Of a stretch of DNA of 64,000 bases, positions 22,829-32,900 are shown in pieces. Each line of letters begins with the position of its first letter. Within the stretch, counting starts at the first letter, position 1. The translations under genes and the position numbers were made by a program. This stretch comes from Prostheceraeus crozeri (lineage: Eukaryota > Platyhelminthes > Polycladida > Euryleptidae). The notes under the pieces are model-generated. The model searched no databases and was not told the origin of the DNA. It saw only the letters and a list, made by a program, of their open reading frames with translations. The DNA lies in contig CAJQUW010000898.1 in the NCBI GenBank assembly GCA_907163375.1, forward strand, positions 1 to 64,000. Direction: 5' to 3'.

Positions 22829-25800
22829 GTGAAGGAAGGAGAGGAGGAAAAAACTGATGCTGAAAAGAAACAGACAAAGCATGCTAATATAGAATTATTC
22901 TATGTCAATATTAATGGATTAAATGAGGATAAAATAAAAAATGAGGATTTTTTACATGATATTCAGGAAGCTAATATCATATGTCTAACAGAAACACATT
23001 TGACTCTTATCCAAGCTCAACCGGTGCTTAAAAATTGCTACGGTCTTCATACAATAGCCAATAGAAACATCAATCGCGGGAGAAATATAAAAGGTGTCTC
23101 GATATATATAAAAGAAACTGATGATATTTCAATGCTAGATATTGAAAGTTTGATTAAAGAAAAAGGAAATCTCCAAATACTCAAATTAAAAAGTACTCAT
23201 TGGAATAATTTAGAACATATATTCCTGATTGTTTGTTATGTAGATAACCGAGATTCAAAATACAAAGACAGAGAAATATATGAAAATATTAAGCAATACA
23301 TGATCCAATTTAGAATGGAAAACATAATAATGATCGGGGATTTCAATGGTCGTATTGGCAATGAAACAAACTATGTCACTTGTACACTTCCAGAAAGAAA
23401 GTCAGATGACGTTTTGATAAATCCAATGGGCCGACATTTAATTAACTTTTGTAATGAAACTTCTTTGATAATTGCGAATGGTAGGTTAGAAAATAATTCT
23501 GAGGGTAGATGCACTTATTATAGAACTCAAAATGACGAGATACGTAAATCAGTAATTGAATTTCTTCTTATATCGGAATCAATGGTAAATAATCTTAATT
23601 CCTTTCAAATAATGGAACCGGTTCCATATACGGATCACTCTCCAATGATAATAGAATTAAAAATAAAATTGATATCAGAATTTGAGAAACAAAATCATCA
23701 ACCTGATCAGGATTGCCATCATACCAAAGTAATCAAACCTCATAAATGGAAAAGCGATATGAAAAATAGCTTTAACCATAAAAAGTTTATTGAAAGATGT
23801 AAAGGTCTAAACAAACAAATTTTGAAAAACGATCTTTCGGTTGAAAATATCTATAATGAACTAAGCAACATTAATTCGATTTGCATAAAAAATGTCAAAA
23901 AGCCAACTCGAAAAGTTGTTCTTTCAAATGAAACACGGAAATTTAGAAAATGTTATAGGAAGAATGTTTCTCAATGGAAAAAATTCCCAACAGCTGAAAA
24001 TTTATGTAGACTAATGGAAAGTAAAAGAATCTTAAATAGAAAAGTGAAAGCGGATAGAAGATTGGAAAAGATAAAGAAATTAAGAAATTTAAGAAATGCA
24101 AGAAAAAATAATCATCATAGAGAATATTGGCAACTGATAAATGAAAATAAAACTGTTAAAAAAACTAACCGCAAATGTGTATTAAAGGCTTCAGATTTTT
24201 ATTCCTACATTGTAGCTAATGACTTAAAGGTATCAAGTAGTACATGTTTGTCTTACAACAGTTTACCAAAAATATTGCAAGGCCAAGTAAATGCTGATAA
24301 TCTGAATAATAGAATTACAAAAACTGAAATTGTAGATGCTCTTAAAGAATCCAAGTCACAGAAAACAAGTGGCCCTGACAGAATAACTTATGAAGCATTA
24401 AAGATATGCGAAGACGAGACAATTGATACTCTAGAAACGCTGTATAGCTATGTACTGAATGATGCTGATGAAATTCCTTGGAGAAGTAGTTGGATTACAC
24501 CAATATTCAAAAAAGGAAATAGAGCTGATCCAAATTCATATCGATATATCAACCTATCATCCTGCATAGAGAAGATTCTGACGAGAATTATAAATATGCG
24601 ACTCAACAATTGGTTAATGGAAAATAACGTTATTAAGAAGAACCAAACCGGTTTTAAAAAGGGAAGTTCCGCATTGGATAACGTGCTGATTATCAAGGAA
24701 ATTATGCAAATTTATAAGAATATAAAACAACCATTATTTCTATGTTTCGTTGATTTGTCGAAGGCTTTTGATTCCATTCCGAAAAGAAGATTGACTGATA
24801 AGTTAAAAAGTTTGATGCCCGAAAGTAAAATTTTGTCATTGATCATAAGCACCATTATCAATAAAGAATACAAAATTTTACATTGTGGCAAAGAAACACA
24901 ATCCTTTAAACTTGAAAATGGTATTCCACAGGGAGATGTTCTATCACCAACTTTATTCAGTATTTACATAAATGACTTTATTGATATCTTAAATGATAAC
25001 AAAGACACGATTGATCCAGTAAGACTATTTGATTTGGAAATGTCATCAGTCATATATGCGGATGACATATTGCTCATGAGCGAAAGCATGCATGGTTTGA
25101 AAAGTCAATTTAAATTTCTTTACAAATATTGTACACATAATGGCCTTAGCATTAATTATGATAAGACTAAAATCATGACTCACAATATAGCTACTAAAAT
25201 AGACAGAATTGACATCGTTCTTGATGAAAAATTGACATCCATAGAAGTAGTTGACAAATATAAGTATTTAGGAATGTGGATATCAAAAAGTAACAAAATT
25301 CATTTGGAACAATTGACAACTAAGGGAAAGCAAGCCTCTTATCTAGCAGTTAAACAGCTAAAAGAGTTTGGACAAGTTACTGGAGATATTTTAAAGAATA
25401 CATTTGAGATGCTTACGTTATCAAAAATGAAGTACTGTGCCGAATTCTGTTTCTTTAATAATTTAAAAAGTTTAGATCAAATTCAATATCAATTTTACAA
25501 AAGATATTACCATCTAAAGCAGACTACACCCAATTATTGTCTCATTGGTGAATTTGGAATATGTCCTATGGATGCTCATTTCTCGAAGGCAGCTATGTGT
25601 TATTGGATAAAAATAATTACGAGAAATGAAAGAAGTTTGATAAGAGAAGTATATGATGCAATATATCTCAATATGACTTCAGATGGTCATGATAGTAGAT
25701 ATACTTGGTGCTGGCGAATAAGGCAGTTACTTACAAAACTCAGCCTGACAAATCTATGGGACGAACAGGTAACGGCTGACAAAGGAAAATATTTGAGAAT

Positions 25801-26017
25801 TGCAAAAAATCGAGTGACTCATTACATTAGAGAAAAATGGATATCTACAGCAAAAGATAGTCATTCTGGCCTGAATTATTTAGAATTATGTGGTTTTGAG
25901 AATACTATGAAATCATATCTGAATTTTGATATTGAATACAATGACATCAATATATTATTAAAATTTCGAACAAAAAATCATAAATTAGATTTCGTAACTG
26001 GCAGTTACGGAAATTGA
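22829..26017 (+). CDS. LINE ORF2 protein: AP endonuclease plus reverse transcriptase
   Basis: About 1,062 residues that nick target DNA and copy the element RNA. Endonuclease motifs in order: YVNINGLN, CLTETHLT, MIGDFNGRIG, SVIEFLLIS and YTDHSPM; the usual Asp of 'S-I-D' is Glu here. RT motifs: TSGPDRITYEALK, WITPIFKKGNRADPNSYR, FVDLSKAFDSIPK, GIPQGDVLSPTLFSIYIND, YADDILL, KTKIM and YKYLGMWI. The catalytic YADD is intact. No ATG lies near the start: the frame opens upstream, overlaps the end of ORF1 in +1, and begins here with GTG, so initiation probably relies on re-initiation or a non-AUG codon. The frame closes with TGA at 26015-26017 before the conserved C-terminal region is complete. Confidence 0.87.
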   Translation: MKEGEEEKTDAEKKQTKHANIELFYVNINGLNEDKIKNEDFLHDIQEANIICLTETHLTLIQAQPVLKNCYGLHTIANRNINRGRNIKGVSIYIKETDDISMLDIESLIKEKGNLQILKLKSTHWNNLEHIFLIVCYVDNRDSKYKDREIYENIKQYMIQFRMENIIMIGDFNGRIGNETNYVTCTLPERKSDDVLINPMGRHLINFCNETSLIIANGRLENNSEGRCTYYRTQNDEIRKSVIEFLLISESMVNNLNSFQIMEPVPYTDHSPMIIELKIKLISEFEKQNHQPDQDCHHTKVIKPHKWKSDMKNSFNHKKFIERCKGLNKQILKNDLSVENIYNELSNINSICIKNVKKPTRKVVLSNETRKFRKCYRKNVSQWKKFPTAENLCRLMESKRILNRKVKADRRLEKIKKLRNLRNARKNNHHREYWQLINENKTVKKTNRKCVLKASDFYSYIVANDLKVSSSTCLSYNSLPKILQGQVNADNLNNRITKTEIVDALKESKSQKTSGPDRITYEALKICEDETIDTLETLYSYVLNDADEIPWRSSWITPIFKKGNRADPNSYRYINLSSCIEKILTRIINMRLNNWLMENNVIKKNQTGFKKGSSALDNVLIIKEIMQIYKNIKQPLFLCFVDLSKAFDSIPKRRLTDKLKSLMPESKILSLIISTIINKEYKILHCGKETQSFKLENGIPQGDVLSPTLFSIYINDFIDILNDNKDTIDPVRLFDLEMSSVIYADDILLMSESMHGLKSQFKFLYKYCTHNGLSINYDKTKIMTHNIATKIDRIDIVLDEKLTSIEVVDKYKYLGMWISKSNKIHLEQLTTKGKQASYLAVKQLKEFGQVTGDILKNTFEMLTLSKMKYCAEFCFFNNLKSLDQIQYQFYKRYYHLKQTTPNYCLIGEFGICPMDAHFSKAAMCYWIKIITRNERSLIREVYDAIYLNMTSDGHDSRYTWCWRIRQLLTKLSLTNLWDEQVTADKGKYLRIAKNRVTHYIREKWISTAKDSHSGLNYLELCGFENTMKSYLNFDIEYNDINILLKFRTKNHKLDFVTGSYGN

Positions 26018-26273
26018 CTGCGATATGAAGAGCGTTTATGTGAGCTATGTGATAATTTCGAAAGTGGAGACTCTGTATCATTTCATGATAGAATGCTCAC
26101 TATATCAAAATTTACGACAAGAAACAGCGCCTTTGTTATGCAACTGTAGCAATACAACAGAATTCAATAAATTGATGAATATTTTAACTCCAAAACTGGT
26201 AAAATCCATCGCGAGGTTTCTCAAAAAAGCAAACGACTTGCGAACGATAACTAAGGAAATCACTAATCAATAA
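26018..26273 (+). pseudogene. Broken C-terminal tail of LINE ORF2
   Basis: After the TGA, the ORF2 frame continues LRYEERLCELCDNFE up to about 26062. The match then moves to another frame, VETLYHFMIECSLYQNL, running to TAA at 26273. The C-x2-C...H-x3-C spacing (CELC...HFMIEC) is the zinc-like C-terminal motif of CR1/I-type LINEs. So the tail was one segment, now interrupted by one nonsense change (probably a Trp codon) and one frameshift. Confidence 0.75.
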
Positions 26274-26431
26274 ATATGAAATCTGGAAATTTATTTTCGT
26301 CAATTCTCCTCTCCTTCCTGTTCAGAATATATTTTAACAACACCGACCGCACGCTGTTTTCTGCCATCAAACTATGTTTTTTATGTATGTGAGCACACAT
26401 GCTCCTGTTTTCCAATGTTCTTGGAAATAAA

Positions 26432-26467
26432 CATTTTTGACTTTTGACTTTTGACTTTTGACTTTTG
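26432..26467 (+). repeat. (TTTTGAC)n LINE tail
   Basis: About five 7-bp units at the element's 3' end, following AAATAAACATTTTTGACTTT. Microsatellite tails of this sort mark the 3' end in CR1/I-type LINEs. Confidence 0.85.
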
Positions 26468-27138
26468 AGAGCACAGCATCAACGTAGCGTCCTGATTTTG
26501 TGATAACTTCACCATAGCACAAATGTTTTTATAAGTTCGCCGATTTTGATGAACTGTATGTCAAAAGTGAGCCCAGAAAATGCTCGTGCCTGATAGATTA
26601 TGATACTCACATGTTTTCCTACTGAAAAATTGCGATTTGCAAATTGAGCGACTTTCATATTTTGACCACTGCTCAGCAAATGCAATAACACATACGAATC
26701 TATCATAGCTCACTTTAAAGCTGAAAAAGCAAGTTCTTCATTAATGTATAGCACGTTGATGTGCAACACGATTGAAAGACATGAGAATTGATTGAATTTC
26801 AGTGACATTTAGGTGGTCCGTTTTCATGATCAACTCCGTAACGTGTTAGTGACGTTGACAGTTAAATTTGAAACTATACAATCGCATGCATTTGTCTGTT
26901 TACATGAAGCACACTTATTTGATCTTAAAGTTCTCCATTTTAATCACATTTATCGGAAAATCAAAAAACAGCTGATTATAAGATTAGTTGGACACCAGCA
27001 GCTTTCCATGTCATTCTACATGTTTTTCTACTACAGTATATCCCACAAAATGCTGAGAACTTTAATGCTGCAGATTTTAAGCTGTTACATTTTATACACT
27101 CTCCATGCACACATGTACAGCAAAAGATGTGCAGTTTA

Positions 27139-27310
27139 CCGACGCTGCGGCTTTGTGATAGAGTGTTCGTTGTGTGTACGCGAGACTTTGGCTCTAGCCT
27201 TGGTCGGTCAAACTTAGGACCTTCAAAATAAGCGCCCTCTGTCTATGCGGAAGCAGAGGTACTGCCTTACATAGTGTCATGTTTGAACATGCATCACAAA
27301 TAAAGAAAGA
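27139..27310 (+). repeat. SINE family S1, copy 1 (diverged)
   Basis: tRNA-like head (GGCTTTGTGATAGAGTGTTC), then CTTGGTCGGTCAAACTTAGG and a body ending AATAAAGAAAGAAACTG. Clearly related to the copy at 35857, though its B box has decayed. Intron between exons 15 and 16. Confidence 0.65.
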
Positions 27311-27439
27311 AACTGAATTTGTACAATCGTTCATTATTGGCAATCTGTATTGACACAATCGTTGTAAATTTGAACATGAGCAATACTTCAATTCTGCATA
27401 AAACACACAATAGTGCAATTCATTCCTTACTCATTTCAG

Positions 27440-27661
27440 ATTCTCGGAGTTCCATCCATACAAAGAGAATATTGTCTTTTAAAGAGAAAAGAACGACAGC
27501 TATCGGATGCAACGGCACGTCTGAGGCAAACAGAGAGAGAAAAGGAGGAATATCAACGTCTTGGTGAAGATCATTTTACAGAGGACATTGGCAAAAATAA
27601 GAAACCTGAGGAGCTTCGCAGACGACAATCGATGATTTATCAGAAACTCAATCCTGATTTG
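27440..27661 (+). CDS. Exon 16 (phase 0-0), coiled-coil-like
   Basis: Acceptor CTCATTTCAG, donor TTG|GTAAAT. Seventy-four residues, highly charged and heptad-like in the middle (KRKERQLSDATARLRQTERE), ending QSMIYQKLNPDL. Frame continuation past 27661 is intron read-through. The next intron would be only 68 nt. Confidence 0.8.
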
Positions 27662-27729
27662 GTAAATTTTGTCTATCTAAGACTTGATTACATGACAGCA
27701 AATTGCATCAATGTTTTTCTAAATTGAAG

Positions 27730-27822
27730 GATGTTGAAATGAACGTGGAGGATCTGGAAGGAGCTTTGCAATCACTAAATAACAATCTCCTAACACAGAA
27801 GGAATGTCAATACGTGTATCAG
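27730..27822 (+). CDS. Exon 17 (phase 0-0), start of EF-hand-like module
   Basis: Acceptor AATTGAAG, donor CAG|GTCAGT. Thirty-one residues, MNVEDLEGALQSLNNN then LLTQKECQYVYQ, with the helix-loop-helix rhythm of an EF-hand pair lacking obvious calcium ligands. Confidence 0.68.
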
Positions 27823-27979
27823 GTCAGTGAGAGATTTTAAAGTCAAGAGTTTAGATCACCATTGTAACAAGAGAGATTGCATCAGTTACAGAAATTCTCT
27901 GACGTGCATGCATGCATACAGTTGCAAGGCACATGCAGGAGAATTATGCATTCAGATGTATTTGGAAGTACTACCGTGG

Positions 27980-28085
27980 TCTCCGTGGCGCAGTGGTTGA
28001 GTGCTTGGCCTAACAATCTTTCGGTCCATGGGTCGAGCCCCGAAATGTCATTGGAAGTGTTCAGAAAGGGCAACCGGACTAAAAG
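27980..28085 (+). repeat. tRNA-derived SINE head, second type
   Basis: A box TGGCGCAGTGG (27986-27996) and B box GGGTCGAGCCCC (28030-28041), 34 nt apart, as in tRNA-Leu/Ser-like heads. Followed by a unique-looking body. Intron between exons 17 and 18. Confidence 0.55.
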
Positions 28086-28344
28086 ATCACAAAACTCCAG
28101 ATTAGAGTCTGACTACAACTTCACCGTCCAAGTACCCAGTATGGCCATCGTCACACGTCACACATTGTTGCCACGGAATTATCAAATATTGTAGCATGAT
28201 ATATTCATAGCACACGCATGCGCTTGCTTGCACAGTATTTCAAGACGATCTCTCTGATGAATTCGCACTAAAATACAAACTGAAAAAGCAAGAAATCAGC
28301 CCCTTATATGCCCTTGAACCGTTTTCCTCAGTAGGCCTACTGAG

Positions 28345-28489
28345 TAGAGGTGATCATCGGATCGGGTAAGGGGGTTGAATCCAATCCGACGGTTTGAAGA
28401 CAAAATACGAAAACCAAGAGTAGAAGATCAATCCAAACGAATACGATCAGAAAGTCGAATTCGGATCGGATCGGATTTGCACACCTCTG
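28345..28489. mobile_element. Small hAT-like MITE (145 bp)
   Basis: Left end TAGAGGTGATCATCGGATCG, right end reversed CAGAGGTGTGCAAATCCGAT. Flanking octamers CTACTGAG and GTACTGAC agree at six of eight places, fitting an aged 8 bp hAT target duplication. No coding capacity. The left duplication overlaps a TAGGCCTA palindrome. Confidence 0.55.
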
Positions 28490-29327
28490 GTACTGACATT
28501 TATTATTCAATCAAATCTTTCATGCATTTGCTTGGCTCAAAGGAATAGTGTCTGCATTAGAAGGATTTCATTCCTCATCAATCTGAAACGAAAATGTCGT
28601 CACATCCTTTGTAGCGGCACAACTTTGTCAGCTATTGAAAATATTATTCCACTCTTATTGAAAACTGAAGGCTATGAATACTCGCTCCGCAGCATATCTC
28701 CTATTTTCATAGCATTATTTTCAAGATTTATATCAAATACGACAATTTTCAAAGAAAACCGAATGTCGGAATAAGCGTGAGATGTTTCATTTGTTTATTA
28801 GTAACATGTCAAGCATTACTGACACAGCGTCAAAATGCATTTTCGCACTTACTATTTACCAAAGGTCATACGACATGAAATTTGTTTAATGCATCAATAT
28901 TAGCTTCTGTTCAGTGTTCTTACCGATATTTTTAATTAATGTCACTGCAAAAGGTCAAATCTAGCGCCTTGTAGTGAAATCAAACAGAATCCAAGTAGAT
29001 TTGTGTGACTTTTTCTATATAAAGCACTTCAATAAATGTCACTCAAACACCAAGTTGTTCAGTAAACATCTCACAGCGCTGATTTAGAGTTTGAGGAGAG
29101 TTCTCGGCAGTATAATCCTTCATATATTCAGTTAGCTTCTATTCCTTGCATTTTTACATGCAAAATTGCATAGAACATGAAGCAGAATTTTGAGCTGTAA
29201 AATTGCTCAATACTGCATGTTTTCATACGAATAGAACAGGATTGAATGCCCCGTGATTCGGGCGTAGGTTCGAAGTTTACCAGTAGAACATCCTTTGTAT
29301 GACAATTTGTTTTATCATTTATCTCAG

Positions 29328-29389
29328 TTGTTTATCAATCAAAGTGAATTTTCATTTTTAATACAACCCTATCAGGTGGCCTTAGATAG
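29328..29389 (+). CDS. Exon 18 (phase 0-2), tentative linking exon
   Basis: Acceptor TTTATCTCAG and donor AG|GTGCTT bound 62 nt that translate to LFINQSEFSFLIQPYQVALD plus two bases of an Arg codon completed by the next exon. It was chosen because it is the segment I found that converts phase 0 to phase 2 and reads smoothly into PIVRKLINKFDFEALQWKLE. The donor is not strong, so another exon may serve. Confidence 0.5.
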
Positions 29390-30665
29390 GTGCTTTAACA
29401 CTTAACTACCGGTGTTACAATAACACCGATTAAAATTCCCGTACCTCAGTGAACTTCCTGACTTTTAAGAGCTCAAGTGTGAACATGATGACCTAATATT
29501 AGTTACAAAAAGATAGGATATTGAAAATGTTATATGCAGCACTTGAGTTGAACGCAACTCGAATTCAATGTCGACGCAGGATGCATAGCTGTCACTCTTG
29601 ATGCATTCTCTATGCCGATAAAAATCCAAGAAAGTCTTATTCAAGGATATCGACTCTCATCCGATATGTATAATACTGTTTGTTCATAGCTGACCTGTAC
29701 TCATCAAGACCGTGTACTCGTTACTGGGTGCCATTTTTCGATATCAATGCAATAAATGAACAGTCAAATAAGAGAAATCAGAAATGAAGAAAAGTCAGTA
29801 TTGATCAATAAACATCAATTGGCCATTGATATCCCACCAACTTAAATCTCGGACACCTAAATGTGGATTGCTATGGAAGCGTCACGGGAATTCCTCCATT
29901 TTTCCACAGAAGTCACATATGACTTTTCACATTGTGAAAATCATCGTTGACATAGTCTCAGTATCAGTGTTAAAGCGGCTTTTGCTTGTTCACATATTGT
30001 CATCAACAGATAATATTAAAAGACCGTTAAATTAAACTATTGAAAGCAAGACATTCAATTCGCACAGCGGCTTGAATGCTTCAAATGGTATTTTGCCGCA
30101 GAGTTTCATGCTGTGTTTCTGCAACGAAGAATGATTCAAAATATCTTGTGCTTCAGTGCAAGTGGACCCGCTCCAAATGGTGTATTTCATTGAAATACTC
30201 GAATATTCTGAAGAGACAAGCACTATGACAAACCACGAAAAATATAGTGAGCATGAGATGCTTGTGACATTATGATGAAAGTCGAAGCGAATAGTAAAAA
30301 GTATATGATGTCTAGGAGTCCATGCTTAAAAGAACCAAAAGTCGGATTTCTATGAAGGAGAGATTGTACACCTGCAAATAGTTCCACGTTCTTCGAACAA
30401 TAATGTGAATTATATCAATTGCTGCTCTACCTATTTTCTCTTGCTGGAAATGAAGATCAACACCCTACACGCACTACGATTAAATCACCTTTAACATATT
30501 TGTTATTCATCATTCGTTTATCATGATAACAAAGGGGCTAACATAGTTAGCATTGAATATAACAAAATGCTAAAAAGAAAATTACGTTGATTGGATGCAG
30601 ACATGTTCAAGAATATTTCATGTCAACATAAATTTATTTTTATTTATTTTTAATCATGCCATCTG

Positions 30666-31484
30666 TACACTGCAAGCCGCACGCTCCTAAAGTAAGCTGA
30701 AGAAACACCTAATGCAAGTCACTAATTAAAAACATTAGGGGAACCCAAGCATCTGGAGCAACCACAGAATTAGATTGTTTAAGCGTATCACTTTGCTAGA
30801 AGTGCAGACTAATTCAAAATGATGACACATGCAGGAACTTACTTAGTGGGCAAAAAAGATATTTTCAATTCCTTGCAGAGATAGGAGAAATAGTCATGCA
30901 TCGATTGCGGATTGCTGTGAATTCCTTCAAAATGCTCCGATTGCCCCGATTCCTTCAGATTCAAAGGATTCCGATCATTGCTCAGAGGTTTTCACGATTA
31001 TATTGGGCCTTCCGATCATTATCAAAAAAGTTGGCAGGCGCATGAAAAAACGTTTACAGACTTCTCTGTAGAACTTGACATGGACTGTGTCTCTCTGCTG
31101 TGTGATCCGGTTGATAACAGTCACTGAAACTTTGCACAATTTGGCTTGCTTGATGTTCATTTGGCTGGTCATTGTTCGATTGCTATGATATTATGTCAGG
31201 AGACTGTGCCATTTCATTAACGTTACATGTTCCAATGCTTCCCTTCTAGTCAAACAGAAGAAGAGACGAACTGTCTAATCCTGTGAGAACAACATTAGGG
31301 GCTTTGGAATAAGATTCTCTACTACATTTTCAATCATCTTTATACTACTTACGACAGCGTCGCAGCATTAGGGGTTAATCCGTTGAATTTAGCACATCCT
31401 CTCCTATTGTTACGCTACAACTCCGAAATTCACAGCATTTAGAGCAATAGGAGGCGGCATCAGGAGCGCACGGCGTACAGTGTG
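30666..31484. mobile_element. TACACTGTAAGCC-type element (about 820 bp)
   Basis: Left end TACACTGCAAGCCGCACGCT followed by CCTAAAG; right end reversed CACACTGTACGCCGTGCGCT followed by CCTGA. The left end is shared with 9772, and more loosely with the 45952-46174 MITE. The motif CATTAGGGG recurs three times inside. The element contains most of the unclassified repeat that also occurs alone at 61.7 kb, so it may be composite. Confidence 0.5.
30770..31290. repeat. Unclassified interspersed repeat (best copy)
   Basis: Related copies: 32095-32280 and 34125-34260 (left part), 61700-62085 (right part), 16290-16570 (inverted). Shared landmarks include GAATTCCTTCAAAATGCTCC, GAACTTGACATGGACTGTGT and GTGATCCGGTTGATAACAGT. 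The - strand carries a short recurring peptide (IGRPNII-KT) after KLCKVSVTVINRI, faintly like the helix-turn-helix end of a Tc1-type transposase. That resemblance is weak. Confidence 0.6.
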
Positions 31485-32094
31485 CATGTAGAGCAAAATC
31501 AAAATACCCGAAGTATATATGTCGATTTCGGTGTCACTGCATCATCGCTCAAATAATGGGCTGAATATCAAATCGATTTTATTTTTGTCGGCTGAATTTA
31601 GGCTAATTGCCATGGCCAATAATATATTTCAATACTCAGAGAAGCCACAGGGACAAATGTTTTAAATTCATTAAATGACTGCTACCATTTATTAAATATA
31701 TTTATTAATTATTCATTAAATGACAAAATTGCCATAGAAATCCGACTTTTCATTTTGCTTACGTTAGTGTGACTTGAACGGACAATGGCTGTTTAATGAT
31801 GCACCAAATGTTGTAAGATCTAAAGATGAACCCAATAACGGAAGACCGTCACAGTCGATGTATTGTGAGTTATTTTATCAAACTGCTTTTATTAGAGAAG
31901 TGATAATTGCCATGAATTCTCATAAACCACACTGACAAGGTATCGGTGTCAGTCACTGGAAGCCGCCTTCGTTTGGGTACTGCTGTCATGACATGGCATT
32001 GCTTTCAACGTGCATGTCCGGTCTGGTCATTTATTATAATAGAGTGTCGGATTTCTATGAAAATTTCCCTCGAACAGTATTCTCCACGCAATTA

Positions 32095-32280
32095 GATTGT
32101 TTAACAACATCACTGTGCTAGAAGTGCAAACTGATTCAAAACGATGGCACATACAGGAACTTACTAAGCGGGCAAAATGAAGTTTTCAATGTCCTACAGA
32201 GATAGGAAAAATAGTCGTGCGTCGCATGCAGATTGCGGTGAATTCCTTCAAGATGCTCAGATCGCCGCGACTCCATAAAA
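32095..32280. repeat. Unclassified interspersed repeat, left-part copy
   Basis: Same orientation as 30770; shares TAGAAGTGCA, GGAACTTACT and GTGAATTCCTTCAA. Intron between exons 18 and 19. Confidence 0.55.
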
Positions 32281-32582
32281 AATGATTCCATTTCTATGAA
32301 AATTTCCATGCGGCATCCTCGAGCAGTATTCGCGGCACTCGCGCGCGGTCAATAACGGCAGCAATAACTGTGCCTGCTATTCGATAAATGTACCCACTGA
32401 CCACTGCATCCTTTGAATAATTAATTTTTTTGCAGATTCTGAATCTCCCCTCACGGAACCGTGTGAATATGAAACTTTTCAGCTGCATTGCTGCATTGTC
32501 AGAAAGAATTTCTCAGATGGAGTAAGATCATGATATGCATTTCCTTGATTTCTGATGTTGATCTAAACATATGTTTTTCCAG

Positions 32583-32652
32583 GCCAATTGTGAGAAAATT
32601 AATCAACAAATTTGATTTTGAAGCTCTGCAATGGAAATTAGAGAAATGCAAG
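32583..32652 (+). CDS. Exon 19 (phase 2-0)
   Basis: Acceptor GTTTTTCCAG and donor AAG|GTAAAT. Twenty-three residues, PIVRKLINKFDFEALQWKLE then KCK. It joins directly to ELFYLLDDQD of the last exon, giving one continuous helical/EF-like stretch. Confidence 0.72.
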
Positions 32653-32744
32653 GTAAATACAGAAATTAACATTTGATGAGATCATAATTGATGCCTTGAC
32701 ACGGGAGGTTGTTCGTCATTTGTGAGAGAAAAAAATAAAAAGTC

Positions 32745-32900
32745 AACTCCCTGGAGTAGGCCGGTCGTTTTAATTAAGTATGGTGGGTAAAATATAATTA
32801 CAAGGCCAACGTTTCGACAGTCTGTCAGCTTCAAGGTGCAGTTAAAAGTAGATAAAAGAGCGATGAGCGGTTTATATACTGCAGTCTCAAGGCCGAGTGA
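32745..32900 (-). repeat. Possible Penelope-like terminal segment with hammerhead-like core
   Basis: On the - strand a TATATAAACCG string is followed 60-odd bases later by AAGCTGACAGACTGTCGAAA then CGTTGGCC. The order CTGA..stem..GAAAC followed by CGTTGG resembles the hammerhead ribozyme cores known from Penelope-like terminal repeats. The CTGANGA box is not canonical here (CTGACAGA). No protein part is attached. Treat as a lead only. Confidence 0.25.

Larger units (their letters stand above)
21300..26467 (+). mobile_element. Nearly full-length two-ORF LINE (APE type, CR1/I/Jockey superlineage)
   Basis: Order is 5' untranslated DNA (start not determined), ORF1 (21565-22824), ORF2 (22829-26017 plus a broken tail to 26273), about 160 bp of 3' UTR, and a (TTTTGAC)n tail at 26432-26467. 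ORF1 carries PHD-finger, coiled-coil and zinc-knuckle parts; ORF2 carries AP endonuclease and reverse transcriptase. This layout is that of autonomous non-LTR retrotransposons. Only two lesions are evident, both at the ORF2 C-terminus, so insertion is recent on an evolutionary scale (inference). It sits in sense orientation in the 6.9 kb intron between exons 15 and 16. Clade not settled by eye. Confidence 0.85.
28490..32582. other. Intronic DNA around exon 18
   Basis: Apart from exon 18 and the repeats listed separately (30666-31484, 32095-32280), I see no gene. A TATATAAAGC string near 29017 is a promoter-like oddity only. Confidence 0.4.
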
